Below are positions 45,701-54,418 of a stretch of DNA of 64,000 nt, piece after piece. The DNA is from Azorinus chamasolen (lineage: Eukaryota; Mollusca; Bivalvia; Cardiida; Solecurtidae): positions 36,772,862-36,836,861 of the forward strand of contig OY755251.1 of NCBI GenBank assembly GCA_963576725.1, written 5' to 3'. Within the stretch, counting starts at the first letter, position 1, and the number at the start of each line of letters is the position of its first letter. The translations under genes were made by a program, and so were the position numbers. Below the pieces are notes generated by a model. It worked only from the letters and a program-made list of their open reading frames with translations. It searched no databases and had not been told where the DNA came from.

Positions 45701-48700
45701 TGCAGGTCAAAAGTATTGCAAAAAGCTCCTATAGGACCTTTGGGCATTACTTTTGACCTTCTATAAGCAATCACCGGCTTTTTATGACTCCTCAATAAAT
45801 AAATGACAACTTAAGACAGGTTTCACTGTATCTCAGTAATAAAAATGTCATTGCTCCACCAAACCCTCTGTTGTGACCGCTCTTTAGAATCATCTTACAA
45901 GACAATTTTAAAGAGTGGTCACAACACAGAGTTGTAGGAGAATTTATTGGGCTATTCTTGAAAACATGTTCAGTTTACTTGTCTTATCTGTGCCTTTGGG
46001 TTTGCTTCCTTTCAGGTGATTCTCTCATTTGTCACACCTCACCTGAAGATGGTATCGGAGAGAGTGAGGATAGCCATCGAGGGGCCAGTCATGAACAGTG
46101 CTGACAGGATAGCTGCTGACAACATCAAGAAAATAGCAGCAGTAAGTTTGTACGATACACAGCTGAACCTTAAATCCATGATAACAGTTTTCAAACATTT
46201 TGGTTTCTTAACCTTTTACTCCATGAATATTCATGTTAGAAATAATGATATCATGAATGTTAATTTGATTAATTGTTATAATAGCACATGGACACAGGAA
46301 TTTTTGGCCGTGATAGAAACTGTAAAATCATATCTATTTTATATGATAAGCAAACAGGGCAGACCTTGATCAGACGGCTTTATATGATAAGCAAACAGGG
46401 CAGACCTTGATCAGACGGCTCCAACAAGAGCCGTCTGATATGGGTATGCTCTGTTTGCAAATGCATAGAAAGGCATATTTATCGAGTGAAGGGTTAATCC
46501 ATCAACTGGACATTTCATAGAATGGACTCTTTATATTGTATTAATTGAAGAACATGGCTTTATAACATTCTTTTTGAAAATGAAGAGATGGACAATTTGA
46601 GCAGATGGCAATTAGCTCATTATACTAAAGGTTGATATTGAAAAATATTCTACTCAATAACAGTGTAACAGTTTGATTGCTTATGTTCTCATACAGTTTG
46701 CTTATGTTCTCATACAGTTTTTCACAGTTTTTCTCAAACTAGACTTGTACATGGGCAGGGGATAGTATTATCATAGTCTTGGAAATACTTCATGCTTATG
46801 CTCTCATGCTTTTCTCACACCAGACTTATTCATGGAGGGGGGAGGTGTATCAACTTATAGTCTTGGAAATACTTCATGCTTATGCTCTCATGCTTTTCTC
46901 ACACCAGACTTATTCATGGAGGGGGGAGGTGTATCAACTTATAGTCTTGGAAATACTTCATGCTTATGCTCTCATGTGTTTTCCTCACACCAGACTTATA
47001 CATTAGGGGGGGGGGGGAAGAGTTATCATACTATGGAAAATTTCAGAGTAAATCATGCTTAAGTTGTCATGTTTTTTTCACACCAGACTAAGCGTAGGGA
47101 AGAGTTAACACAGTCATGGAAATACTTGAGAGCTTCGGATTAGATCATGTTTATGTTGTCATATGGGTTTTTTCACACCAGTCTTATACATAGGCATAGG
47201 GAAGAGTTATTGTCATGGAAATACTGCAGAGTAAATCATGTTTATGTTGTCATATGGTTTTTTCCTACCAGTCGTATACATATACCTAGGAAAGAGTTAT
47301 CATAGTCATGAAAATACTCCAGAGTAAATCATGTGTATGCTGTCATGAGTTTTTGTCACACTAGACTTATACATGGGAGGGGGGGGGGTTAAAGTAATGA
47401 TATAATTTTTATTAGCTGAATGTTCATAATGGCATATTGCCACAGGAGTTTTTGATCATTTTAGAAATAGTAGCATCAGATATATGCAATTCCAGACACA
47501 AACAGAGCAGACCCCGATTAGATGGCTCCTGCAGAAGTTGTCTGATCTGGGTGTACTTTTTGCAAAGGTGATAAATTGTACCCTCTTTATCACAGGAGTT
47601 GTCTGATCTGTGTGTACTGTTTGCAAATGTGTTAAAAGGTAACCTCTTTATCAGGTAACAGGTGAAGTTACTTGTAGTCAGTTATGTCACATCCTGGGGC
47701 ATGCAACTCCATTATAAATACATGTAGTGTCATGTGCATACTGACATGTGGCATGCATTGTTTGTATGATGTTTTTTGATGGTTTTATTTGTAGAAATAT
47801 ATCCCACCAGTGCTAAAGATCCAGAGAAGTCCCGTCGATACAGTGGAGGAGTTTATGAACGACTACGGTTATCTAGGTCCCCTGTTACACACTCACGTGG
47901 TCAAGGAGCGATCCTCATCTACATCAAGCTCACAGTCCAAACCTACATTACACATCCAATCCCAGGTAAAACATGTAGCCTGTCTAGGCTAGAAATGTCC
48001 AGGACATTCTCAAATATTCTTGCTTGGTTCCCAGCTTCTTTCATTCTGGAAGAAGCAGCAAGCTGGGAACCAAGCAATTATAGTCTCAAGCCTGATAATG
48101 TTATACTGGTGAATTCCTGTCCCACTCATAATCTGACCAATTTGATGCTTTAGAATGAGCTCAGATTTAAGCTAAAAGTTGTTTGACCCTTTTGCACAAT
48201 GAATATTTATGTAAGAAATAAAGACATCATAAATATTATTTACATGAATTTCCCTAATTACATATGAACACAGTTTTTGTGTCACCTGCAAAGTGGCAGT
48301 GTGTCCCTTAGGCATCACTTTTCGATCGTCTGTCCTAATTCTGTCTGTCTGACCGTCCGTCTGTCTGTCCATCACACTTTATATTTTGGGCCGTCTTTTC
48401 TAAACTAATCATTACAGACCATTGATGTAACTAAGGTTCATCACTCTGCATGCAATCCTTTTCGAGTCATTCCCCTTTGGTCTGATTTTCGCACTCCAGC
48501 ATATTAACAGTTTTTGTGCCACCTGCGAGCAGGTGACACATATGTTCCTCCGAACATTCTTGTTTGTCTATGGTAGAATCTATAATTAAGATCTGCATTA
48601 TTCTATATAAGTTAATAGCAGACCCTGATCAGACGACTTCTACAAGAGACATCTGATCTCGGTCTACTCTGTTTGCGCAAGGCAATGAAGTAGAGGGTTA

Positions 48701-50000
48701 AAGTACCAGTGCCTTAGGATGGCTGTTATACATTGCTTCAGCTTTCAACCTTAGAAAACTTAGAATCTAGATTTATGATGTGGAGCAGTTAACCCTATCC
48801 CTGTTCTATGTTGATTCCAAATTTCAATACTGAATATATATATGGACAAAATAGTTATAATGAAATATAGAAGGTGGAACATTGTAGCCTTGTTTAGAAA
48901 TTAAAGAAACAGATCTTTCAATTTACATTAGCAAAGAGAGCTGACCCTGATCAGACGGCTCCTACAGGAGCCGACCCGTCTGATCTGGGTCTACCCTTAT
49001 ATCAGGGAAAGGGTTAAACAACTCCACAGTACAAAAGGTTGTTCAAGACATAAAAAATGTAGTCTGACATGGAGTCTGTCTGTAGAAATTATGTGTAAAC
49101 ATTCAAACATACATATATGTATACGATATGCTCTAAATTATTCTACCAATTATACAATGATATGTGGAATAGTTTGTTAAATATTGGTTCAGCTAGTCTA
49201 GTTAAACACTAATGACTCATGCCACTTTGAAAATTCAGCTTCCAATGGATTACTCAGGGCTACAGCTAAAGGTGCATACCCAAATACTAAAATCGTCATT
49301 TCTCCACCAAACCCTATACTGTGACCACTCTTTAGAATCGTCTCGATTCTAAAGAGTGGTCAAAGTATAGGGTTTGGTACGATTCTAAAAAGTGATCACA
49401 GTATACGGTTTGGTGGAGAAATAAAGGAGCTATTCTTGAAAATGTTTAAAGTTACGCATCTTATCTTGACCTCAGATTAGTACCCTTTATAACTTACCTA
49501 ACTCAGCTTCCAATGGATTACTTTATAACTTACCTAATCTTTGTCATTGTTATTCTGTTTTACAGCAATCAAAGCCTCATATCGTCATTGGTGGCCCTGG
49601 ATCATTACCACCAACTCCAACATCAGCTCGCATACAACAGGGTATTACCTTCCCTCGCACTCCAACAACCTTAAATGTGGCTGCAAACTCTTCACAAAAA
49701 TATGTCATCATGCAGTCAGGGCAGCGCCCTTCCACCCCAGGTCAGGGACCAAACATTTCATCTGGTACATCAATCATGAAGGTCATTCCAGGACTGCAGC
49801 AGCAGCAGTCAAGTGGGGTAACTCCAACATCAAGTGCAGGACAAAAGATTGTAGTTATGTCCCTTCCCCAGACTATGTCGGGGACTCAAATCATTGAACA
49901 GTCTCAAGGCAATAGTGATGTTGGGATGCGATCTATATTCAGTAATGAACATCCACAAGTTACGCAAGTGTCACTTATAAAGAACGAACAAAATACTTGA
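36584..50000 (+). CDS. TAF6: TAF6, TFIID subunit 6, 11 exons, 625 aa
   Basis: Coding exons: 36584-36751, 37374-37460, 40066-40219, 40517-40749, 42053-42196, 42604-42705, 43446-43570, 44179-44311, 46016-46141, 47795-47965, 49566-50000. They sum to 1878 nt (625 codons plus TGA). All junctions are GT-AG and phase-compatible. TAF6 pairs through its histone fold with TAF9 inside TFIID (and SAGA in many species) in RNA polymerase II pre-initiation. Residues about 18-85 are the H4-like histone fold ([19 protein letters not shown]). [20 protein letters not shown] follows. Residues about 212-440 are the conserved TAF6 HEAT region ([50 protein letters not shown]). The C-terminal 185 residues are Ser/Thr/Pro/Gln-rich and poorly conserved. 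Length is close to vertebrate TAF6. An in-frame TAG at 36563 fixes the start. I see no frameshift or missing exon. Confidence 0.97.
36820..37308 (-). mobile_element. A2 fragments around a D copy, TAF6 intron 1
   Basis: 36820-36884 left end, D at 36885-37055, hairpin halves 37100-37308. Confidence 0.7.
36885..37055. mobile_element. MITE D, TAF6 intron 1
   Basis: Arms ACCAAACCCTATGTTGTGAC and inverse; loop TCTCGTCGAGAC. Confidence 0.85.
37374..37460 (+). CDS. TAF6: TAF6 coding exon 2
   Basis: Acceptor CACCTAG, donor GTAATT. 29 codons ([19 protein letters not shown]...NVE) completing the long central and last helices of the histone fold. Phase 0 on both sides. Confidence 0.93.
37475..37677 (+). 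mobile_element. MITE A2, hairpin tip deleted
   Basis: Starts 14 bp after the exon 2 donor; arms reduced to GCAGACAGCCGTCTGATC. Confidence 0.85.
37678..38000 (+). mobile_element. MITE C2 remnant hosting B
   Basis: GCCACCATAAAACGAGATGT to GGTAGC on the left, TGCAGGTTCC on the right. Confidence 0.7.
37727..37960 (+). mobile_element. MITE B nested in C2 at an exact TTAA
   Basis: Excision with one TTAA restores GGTAGCTTAATGCAGGT. Confidence 0.93.
38020..38652 (-). mobile_element. two A2 copies, the second split
   Basis: 38020-38205 degenerate; 38205-38652 hosts the Helentron-like element 38268-38495. Confidence 0.7.
38268..38495 (+). mobile_element. Helentron-like element inside an A2 MITE
   Basis: 5' hairpin ATGCCCCCAACGGCGGGCAT, GTCC microsatellite, one core, 3' ATCTTGTT. 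Inserted in a T tract of the A2 copy 38205-38652. Confidence 0.8.
39023..39270 (+). mobile_element. MITE A1
   Basis: TAF6 intron 2; right TTAA eroded. Confidence 0.85.
39414..39594. mobile_element. MITE D
   Basis: Full palindrome, arms GTGACCACTCTTTAGAATCG. Confidence 0.92.
39640..40065 (+). repeat. 55-bp tandem array copying the exon 3 splice site
   Basis: About seven 55 bp units, each with a pyrimidine-containing TTATTTCAG followed by CCTCTGTATGGATTTCAT. CAG-type ends fall at 39712, 39767, 39822, 39877, 39932 and 39987 (39657 reads CAA), plus a short extra copy at 40005. The last member is the true TAF6 exon 3 acceptor at 40065. Confidence 0.9.
40066..40219 (+). CDS. TAF6: TAF6 coding exon 3
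   Basis: Acceptor TTATTTCAG ends at 40065. Codes [20 protein letters not shown] through VPLDVTMK, the conserved linker after the histone fold. Donor GTAGAA, phase 1. Its acceptor and first codons are copied in tandem upstream (see 39640-40065). Confidence 0.95.
40517..40749 (+). CDS. TAF6: TAF6 coding exon 4
   Basis: Acceptor ACACTCAG, donor GTATGT. Begins [20 protein letters not shown], then a basic low-conservation stretch, then [11 protein letters not shown], which leads into the HEAT region. Confidence 0.95.
40771..41020 (+). mobile_element. MITE A1, first of a four-element stack
   Basis: Starts 22 bp after the TAF6 exon 4 donor; right TTAA shared with 41017-41267. Confidence 0.92.
41017..41267 (+). 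mobile_element. MITE A2 (stack member 2)
   Basis: TTAA shared on both sides. Confidence 0.92.
41264..41723 (-). mobile_element. two inverted A2 copies (stack members 3, 4)
   Basis: 41264-41491 and 41488-41723; junction eroded to ATAACCC. Confidence 0.85.
41779..42003 (-). mobile_element. MITE B
   Basis: Left end eroded; centre TTTGCTCCTGTAGGAGCAAA; ends 50 bp before TAF6 exon 5. Confidence 0.85.
42053..42196 (+). CDS. TAF6: TAF6 coding exon 5
   Basis: Acceptor TTGAATAG, donor GTAAGT. 48 codons: [16 protein letters not shown], then [18 protein letters not shown]. First HEAT-region segment, among the most conserved parts of TAF6. Confidence 0.96.
42277..42565 (+). repeat. GGTTGAGAGAGGAACC minisatellite, TAF6 intron 5
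   Basis: About ten degenerate 20-26 bp units (TTTTGGTTGAGAGAGGAACC type), interrupted at 42356-42430 by the hairpin end of a Helentron-like element. Confidence 0.8.
42356..42430 (+). mobile_element. Helentron-like 5' end fragment
   Basis: Hairpin TATGCCCCCCCAATGGCGGG and a GTCC-type tract only, within the intron 5 minisatellite. Confidence 0.65.
42604..42705 (+). CDS. TAF6: TAF6 coding exon 6
   Basis: 34 codons: [20 protein letters not shown], then [13 protein letters not shown]. Acceptor CACTTAG, donor GTAAGT, phase 0. Confidence 0.95.
42744..42951. mobile_element. MITE C4
   Basis: Near-perfect palindrome with ends TACAGTAAAACCTCTCTATA and outer block AACGGCCACTAAATT. Confidence 0.92.
43033..43225 (+). 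mobile_element. MITE A2, right end lost
   Basis: Centre TAGCTCCTATAGGAGGCA. Confidence 0.8.
43446..43570 (+). CDS. TAF6: TAF6 coding exon 7
   Basis: Acceptor CTTACAG, donor GTAAGC, leaves in phase 2. Codes [17 protein letters not shown] and [17 protein letters not shown]. Confidence 0.95.
43920..44034 (-). mobile_element. MITE A, hairpin half
   Basis: AACAGAGCCTATAGGAGCCG to GGAAAGGTTTAA. Confidence 0.75.
44035..44140. mobile_element. MITE C core fragment
   Basis: AAGTCATGCAGAAGCTCC and inverse; ends lost. Confidence 0.7.
44179..44311 (+). CDS. TAF6: TAF6 coding exon 8
   Basis: Acceptor TTTTACAG, donor GTAATT. Codes [20 protein letters not shown] and [16 protein letters not shown]. Confidence 0.94.
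44391..44609 (-). mobile_element. MITE B nested in C2 at an exact TTAA
   Basis: Excision restores AGAACCTGTCTTAAGCAACC. Confidence 0.93.
44735..45160 (+). mobile_element. Helentron-like element, TAF6 intron 8
   Basis: 5' hairpin TGCCCCGCCTTTAGGCGACA, two 167 bp cores (TTCATCAAGGATTTCTTGGC type), end GGGGCATACGTGTCCCATGG. Flanked by a roughly 40 bp direct repeat. Confidence 0.75.
45230..45476 (+). mobile_element. MITE A2
   Basis: Full copy in TAF6 intron 8, TTAA on both sides. Confidence 0.9.
45627..45830. mobile_element. MITE C2
   Basis: TACAGTAGAACCTGTCTTAA to GACAGGTTTCACTGTA; the intact reference for the two B-filled C2 copies. Confidence 0.9.
45836..45995. mobile_element. MITE D before TAF6 exon 9
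   Basis: CATTGCTCCACCAAACCCTC to CTTGTCTTATCTG. Confidence 0.82.
46016..46141 (+). CDS. TAF6: TAF6 coding exon 9
   Basis: Acceptor CCTTTCAG, donor GTAAGT. 42 codons, [20 protein letters not shown] to NIKKIAA, the end of the HEAT region. A family D MITE ends about 20 bp before the acceptor. Confidence 0.94.
46208..46497 (-). mobile_element. MITE A2 with 42-bp internal duplication
   Basis: TTTATATGATAAGCAAACAG block at 46337 and 46379. Confidence 0.88.
46777..47395 (+). repeat. 84-bp tandem repeat in TAF6 intron 9
   Basis: Three 84 bp units (TCTTGGAAATACTTCATGC... at 46777, 46861, 46945) followed by diverged units to about 47395. Open frames here come from the multiple-of-3 unit. Confidence 0.9.
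47393..47662 (-). mobile_element. MITE A2 with duplicated hairpin arm
   Basis: GTTGTCTGATCTG arm occurs at 47537 and 47598. Confidence 0.75.
47795..47965 (+). CDS. TAF6: TAF6 coding exon 10
   Basis: Acceptor TTTGTAG, donor GTAAAA. 57 codons: [37 protein letters not shown], then a Ser/Thr-rich tail. Confidence 0.93.
48182..48700 (-). mobile_element. MITE A2 hosting a Helentron-like element
   Basis: A2 at 48182-48277 and 48565-48700. Confidence 0.8.
48278..48564 (+). mobile_element. Helentron-like element inside an A2 MITE
   Basis: GTGTCACCTGC start, GTCT/GTCC tract, one core, GAACATTCTTGTT end. Interrupts the A2 copy 48182-48700. Confidence 0.8.
48789..49017 (-). mobile_element. MITE A1
   Basis: TAF6 intron 10; hairpin GGCTCCTACAGGAGCCG with a 4-base duplication. 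Confidence 0.9.
49254..49472. mobile_element. MITE D with an extra half arm
   Basis: Third partial arm ACGATTCTAAAAAGTGATCA at 49379; lies 94 bp before the last TAF6 exon. Confidence 0.88.
49566..50000 (+). CDS. TAF6: TAF6 last coding exon
   Basis: Acceptor TTTTACAG. 144 codons and stop TGA at 49998-50000. Pro/Thr/Gln/Ser-rich with [31 protein letters not shown] and [11 protein letters not shown], echoing short conserved islands in the disordered tail of animal TAF6. Confidence 0.9.
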   Translation, partial: QSKPHIVIGGPGSLPPTPTSARIQQGITFPRTPTTLNVAANSSQKYVIMQSGQRPSTPGQGPNISSGTSIMKVIPGLQQQQSSGVTPTSSAGQKIVVMSLPQTMSGTQIIEQSQGNSDVGMRSIFSNEHPQVTQVSLIKNEQNT

Positions 50001-50034
50001 AAATTTTAGTGAATTTAGTATCTGTAATTTAATA

Positions 50035-50250
50035 TTAACCCATTCCCTCATATTGACGCCTCCGTAAGTCACTTTTTGAAACCATTGTGGTAAATAGAGC
50101 ATTTGCTCCGTAGGAGTAAATGTTTTATTTATCACATTGGTTTCAAAACTACACAATACTGAAATGTTCTTTTTTTCTAGTAATTGCTCATAGTCAGTAG
50201 ATTGATTCAAAGAGGTTGGTCCTAAAAATAGCTTATGAGGGAATGGTTAA
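50035..50250 (+). mobile_element. MITE B in the probable TAF6 3' UTR
   Basis: Begins 34 bp after the TAF6 stop codon; centre diverged (CTCCGTAGGAGT). No clear AATAAA between the stop and the element. Confidence 0.9.
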
Positions 50251-50693
50251 TAGTCAACGGATTTGAGCTGAGTTGACTTTGGCTTAACTCTTTGAATGCT
50301 GAATATTCAAAGTGAAATGGTCTATCTGTGTTAAGAGAGTCAAATATTTAATTTGGCATCCTGTGCCAAAGGCTTAAATTTCCAAGAGGAATTTGAATGA
50401 CAAAACAGTGCAGACTCTAATTGGAGGTTTCCTCAGGGTCTACACTGTTTGCAAAGGCCACTGCACTTGTTTCCAACTTTTAAAAAGTAAAGATTAGCCA
50501 TCTTTAACTGTCAGACAAGTAGAAACTTAGATGTTGTGTCATTATGGGATCACTGGATTGTAAAGAGTCTTCATAGACCTAGATAGATAGAGTATTTCAG
50601 TTCTTATTTCTCCACTATACCTCTGTTAGACAATTCTAGTGAGTAGTCACTACTATCAAGACAATTTGTTACAAAATATTTAGCTTACCGATC

Positions 50694-50933
50694 TTAACCC
50701 TTTCCTTCATATAAACACATTTTCACGCCTTCGCAAACAAGTGTAGGCCCAGATCAGACGGTGTCTAAAGGAGCCGTCTGATCAGGGTATGCTCTGTTGG
50801 CTAATGGAATTTGATAGGTCTGTTTCTTTAGTTTCTTAAATGGCTACAGTATTCCACCTTCCATTATAACCATTTTGTTCATGAATATTCAGTAGGTATT
50901 GAAATTTGGAATTATAGAACAGAAAAGGGTTAA
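50694..50933 (+). mobile_element. MITE A1
   Basis: Downstream of TAF6; TTAA at both ends. Confidence 0.9.
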
Positions 50934-50995
50934 CTGGAGCTTTGTTTTAAAAGAGAGACCTTTTTTTCTGATATTCAGTATTAGTTGTTCCGTTG

Positions 50996-51149
50996 TACAG
51001 TAAAACATCTCAATAACGGCCACTAAATTACATCAAGTATAGGAGTGTTCTGTTTTAATTTCACCTTGCTTTAAGCAGCCACCTGCCCTAAATACCAACT
51101 ACATGTAATTAACACAATTCAGTGGCCGTTATAGAGAGGTTTTACTGTA
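50996..51149. mobile_element. MITE C4, left arm shortened
   Basis: TACAGTAAAACATCTC to GAGGTTTTACTGTA. Confidence 0.85.
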
Positions 51150-51168
51150 CAATGGAAACAACTGTATT

Positions 51169-51408
51169 ATCCCATTACTTCAAGAATATCTGTAGAAATA
51201 ATATCATCATGAATATTAATTAGATGAATTGTTATAATGGTATATGATCACAGACATGTTTGGCCATAATAGAAACTGTAAAATCAGATCTACGATTTCA
51301 TAATCAAACAGCAGACCCTGATCAGACAACTCTACAGGAGCTGTCTGATCTGGGTGTGCTCTCTCAGCAAAGGGGTTAAAAGTCCTATCTATGGAGTAAA
51401 GTGTTATA
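51169..51408 (-). mobile_element. MITE A2
   Basis: Ends eroded; centre AACTCTACAGGAGCTG. Confidence 0.78.
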
Positions 51409-51660
51409 AAGATCGTTTCTATCACATTTACCACCTGTAATTAGCTGGACATTACGATATGACTGAAATACTGTTAAATCAACGTAAAGCCCGGATATAA
51501 ACAGTATAATATCTTGATGATAAACCTTTGGATATGAAATGTAATTTGGTCTTTTATTTATTCAGTCTTGCTGCACACACAAATTCCCCATTGTAGAGAC
51601 CACTCTGACTCCTAAAATATGTCTGTCAGTCAACATCCAGTTACGTGTATTTCCCATTTT

Positions 51661-51950
51661 TATGCCCCAGCAAAGTGGTGGCATTTAGGGTTGCCCTTGT
51701 CCGTATGTACATCTTGGTCAAGTTTGATAGCTATGTAAATCGCTTCTGTCATTTAGGAGTTGCAGCCCTTTATTTGCAAAAATGATTTTAAAAAATATCT
51801 TGTCTGGACTCTTTCTTCGAAAGTATTTGTCCAAATCCACACCAAACTTCGCACACATGTTTGTGGCCATTATATCTTGTTCGAGGTTGATAGCCATGTA
51901 AATCACTTCAGTCGTTTAGGGGTTGCATCCCTTTATTTGCGGTTGAGGGT
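51661..51950 (+). mobile_element. Helentron-like element, two cores
   Basis: Hairpin ATGCCCCAGCAAAGTGGTGG then two cores containing GGAGTTGCAGCCCTTTATTT. 3' end not seen. Confidence 0.65.
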
Positions 51951-52013
51951 GTTTTCGTCCGGGTCGGTGGTGATTGTGGCGGTGTTTTTACTGTGGGTAA
52001 ATTACAGAGTTTC

Positions 52014-52215
52014 GTAATCATGTGGTCAAGTTGTCTCTCTCTAGACTCAAGGACCCATGGTGTTTGAGTTGCTGGTTTCGTTCGAATCCTGGGTTTACAT
52101 TCGAAGGGTGGCATCCAGGTCTGTGGTTTTTCGATGGGAGGTTGCTGCACAATTATCTGCTCACAGTCTGTGATTTCTAGTTGATGAGCCATCTTGGCGT
52201 GACTCTTCACATTGT
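52014..52215 (+). mobile_element. tRNA-Leu-like SINE head
   Basis: TGGTCAAGTTG (A-box-like, 52023-52033), then AGACTCAAGG like a tRNA-Leu(CAA) anticodon arm, then GTTCGAATCC (B box, 52080-52089) at normal spacing. The sequence does not fold as an intact tRNA gene, so a tRNA-derived SINE or pseudogene is likely. The 3' limit is uncertain. Confidence 0.5.
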
Positions 52216-52720
52216 CTTTCCTCGATAAAAGTTTATTGGTAAGAAATAGTACGATCCAGGTCGATCCTTATGAAACTTTGCATGGACATTGCTGGTTATG
52301 TGCAGATGTGTATGCAACTTTTGGTTTTTAAAATGTTGCAGTGGTAACCGCATGGTGAGCTCTGATTGGTTGAAATTTAGATATTGGTCGATTTTGCTGA
52401 AAATTGGTGTGATGGGGTATTTTGGTAAACCAAACTCAATTGTAGGTGTTTCGAAGCATTGGTTACCATGCTAAGGGAGTGGTGGCCTCTGGTTGATCAA
52501 AATTTAGATGTTATTAGATTTGGCTGAATATTGGTTAATATGGGTACTCCGAACTTAATGGCAGTTGTTTCAAAAGCTTATCAATACCTGTTGTCCGATT
52601 CATTTGGGGGACATTCTGTAACTGATTCCATTACAATTAGATCTTATTTGGACAACCAATCTCCCCTCTCAATGGTTTGGAAAAGCTTAAGTCAATTTTA
52701 CACCATCTTGATATCTTTCA
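52200..52720 (+). repeat. degenerate twofold repeat
   Basis: Two related units of about 165 bp (GGTTGAAATTTAGATATTGG / GGTTGATCAAAATTTAGATG). Probably an old Helentron-like or SINE tail; no ends identified. Confidence 0.4.
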
Positions 52721-52724
52721 ATTA

Positions 52725-52815
52725 GACTAATATAGTAACAAATAGTGTAGACCCTGATCAAATGGCTCCGTTAGGAGCTGTTTGATCTGGGTCTGCACTA
52801 TTTGCCCAAGTTTGT
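52725..52815. repeat. short A-arm palindrome (family F)
   Basis: AATAGTGTAGACCCTGATCA, centre GGCTCCGTTAGGAGCTG. Relatives at 62355-62445 and degenerate copies near 9290 and 39330. Confidence 0.75.
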
Positions 52816-52909
52816 CTTACTGAATTCTTGGGGTACAATTATGAGGCCCTTGATGGTCCTACATCACCCACCTGAGTATCATCAGTAGAGATATTGACAA
52901 GATCTGGGT

Positions 52910-53051
52910 CCATGCTTATAAAGCTTTTTAGTTGAGTCTGATTTTGTTCTCAAGCTTTTGATTGGTCAGATTTGAGCCAAAGGCTCAAATCTGACCAATC
53001 AAAAGCTTGAGAACGAACTCAGACTCAACTAAAAAGTTTTATAAGCATGGA
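52910..53051. mobile_element. palindromic MITE with GATTGGTCAGA arms
   Basis: Near-perfect 140 bp palindrome from TCCATGCTTATA to TATAAGCATGGA. Each arm has GATTGGTCAGA (inverted CCAAT box). Confidence 0.8.
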
Positions 53052-53273
53052 CACTGGTCTATCTTTTAATTTATGAATAAGTAAATCATTGCACATATTC
53101 AATCTTTATACAATTTACATTAACGAAGAAATGTAATTGTTAAATTGAAAACACATTTATATAAACAGTGTTAGCTCACCTCAACATCATGTGCTTATGG
53201 TGAGCTTTAGTATCATCGAATGTTTGTCATGCTTCAGTCATCTGTTTCTACATGTTTAGTTTGCTGATATACC

Positions 53274-53617
53274 CAGTATCCCAATTGGAATTCTGGCATT
53301 ATGAATATTAATTAGATTATAGAAAAAAATTTATAATGGCACATGGACACAGGATAATAGCCATGGCAGAAATTGTAGTCATACCCACTGGGGTCTGGAG
53401 CGCTTCATGGGGGTCTATATGTACTATATAATAACATTATTATATAGTAAATATAGACCCCCATGAAGCGGTCTAGACCCCTGTGGTCATACCCATATTA
53501 ATTCTTAAGCGAACAGAGCAGACCCTGATTAGACCGCTTCTATAGGAACCGACTGATCTGGACCTACTTTGTTTGCAAAGACATAGATAGGCCTATTTGT
53601 GGAGAAAAGATTTAAGC
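53274..53617 (-). mobile_element. MITE A2 hosting the 100-bp palindrome
   Basis: A2 at 53274-53384 and 53487-53617. Confidence 0.75.
53385..53486. mobile_element. about 100-bp palindromic insertion
   Basis: Inverted arms CCACTGGGGTCT...AGACCCCTGTGG and ATGGGGGTCTATAT. Flanked by the direct repeat TCATACCCA (53379 and 53487). Sits inside an A2 MITE. Confidence 0.7.
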
Positions 53618-53899
53618 AATGAGGATACTGACATATAAACAAAATAAACATGTAGAGATGGATGACTGATGCACAGCAAACATTTAATGATCCTAAAGCT
53701 TACCATACGCACATAATGTTGAGATGAACTAAAGCAAGTTTGAGAAAGGCTACCTGGTCTGATAGTTCTGGATACTAGTATATAAATAAATGATTGGAAG
53801 GACAGAGGACGGACATTGACTAATCCCAAAAGTTCCCACAGTAGACCCAGAGACATATACATACATGTATGTACATGTATCTGGTAGAGTTGAAAGTAA

Positions 53900-54065
53900 A
53901 GTATGGCCTCTAATAACAATGGCAATTATAATAGTGATAATAGTAATGAAAATAATAATGTAGTCATAATAATAATTATTATGACGATGATAATGACAAT
54001 AATAATAATACTAATGATAATTAAAGTGATAATAAAAAGTGATAATAATAATAAACATTTATTAA
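53900..54065 (+). repeat. AAT-rich microsatellite
   Basis: Imperfect AAT/GATAAT trinucleotide run. The Asn/Ile-rich open frame over it is low complexity. Confidence 0.85.
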
Positions 54066-54145
54066 ATGTATTTAACAAATATTTCATTTGAGTATTACAT
54101 TACATTAGCCATGAAGAAATCAGTGACCTACTAAAACAGCGTCTC

Positions 54146-54243
54146 TTAACCCTTTCCTTGTTCTATGTTTATTCCAAATTTCAGTACCTACTGAATATTC
54201 ATTGACAAAATAGCTATAATGAAATATGTAAGATGGAACATTC
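54146..54243 (-). mobile_element. MITE A1, truncated
   Basis: Only the non-hairpin end, TTAACCCTTTCC to GGAACATT. Confidence 0.75.
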
Positions 54244-54418
54244 AGAATGTTTTCATACAGTTTTTCGTAGGGAAAAGTTTTCGTGGACACAATTTATATT
54301 AACTCTTTTTAGCTGTACAGTTTACATACTAGCTACAAATCAATGCTAGTGGTGCAATATAAATGTGTTTTGATAAAATGATTTTAACTATTAGTGTAAT
54401 ACTCAGAGACCAAGAGAA

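Noticed and set aside
46779..47062. Repeated-peptide frames in TAF6 intron 9
   Set aside because: Produced by the 84 bp tandem repeat.
47776..48153. 125-codon frame over TAF6 exon 10
   Set aside because: A frame-shifted shadow; the TAF6 frame and splice sites account for the conserved part.
51908..52210. 100-codon open frame on the minus strand with gene-like composition
   Set aside because: It overlaps A and B boxes of a tRNA-like SINE head on the plus strand and the end of a Helentron-like core, and shows no recognisable domain or splice context.
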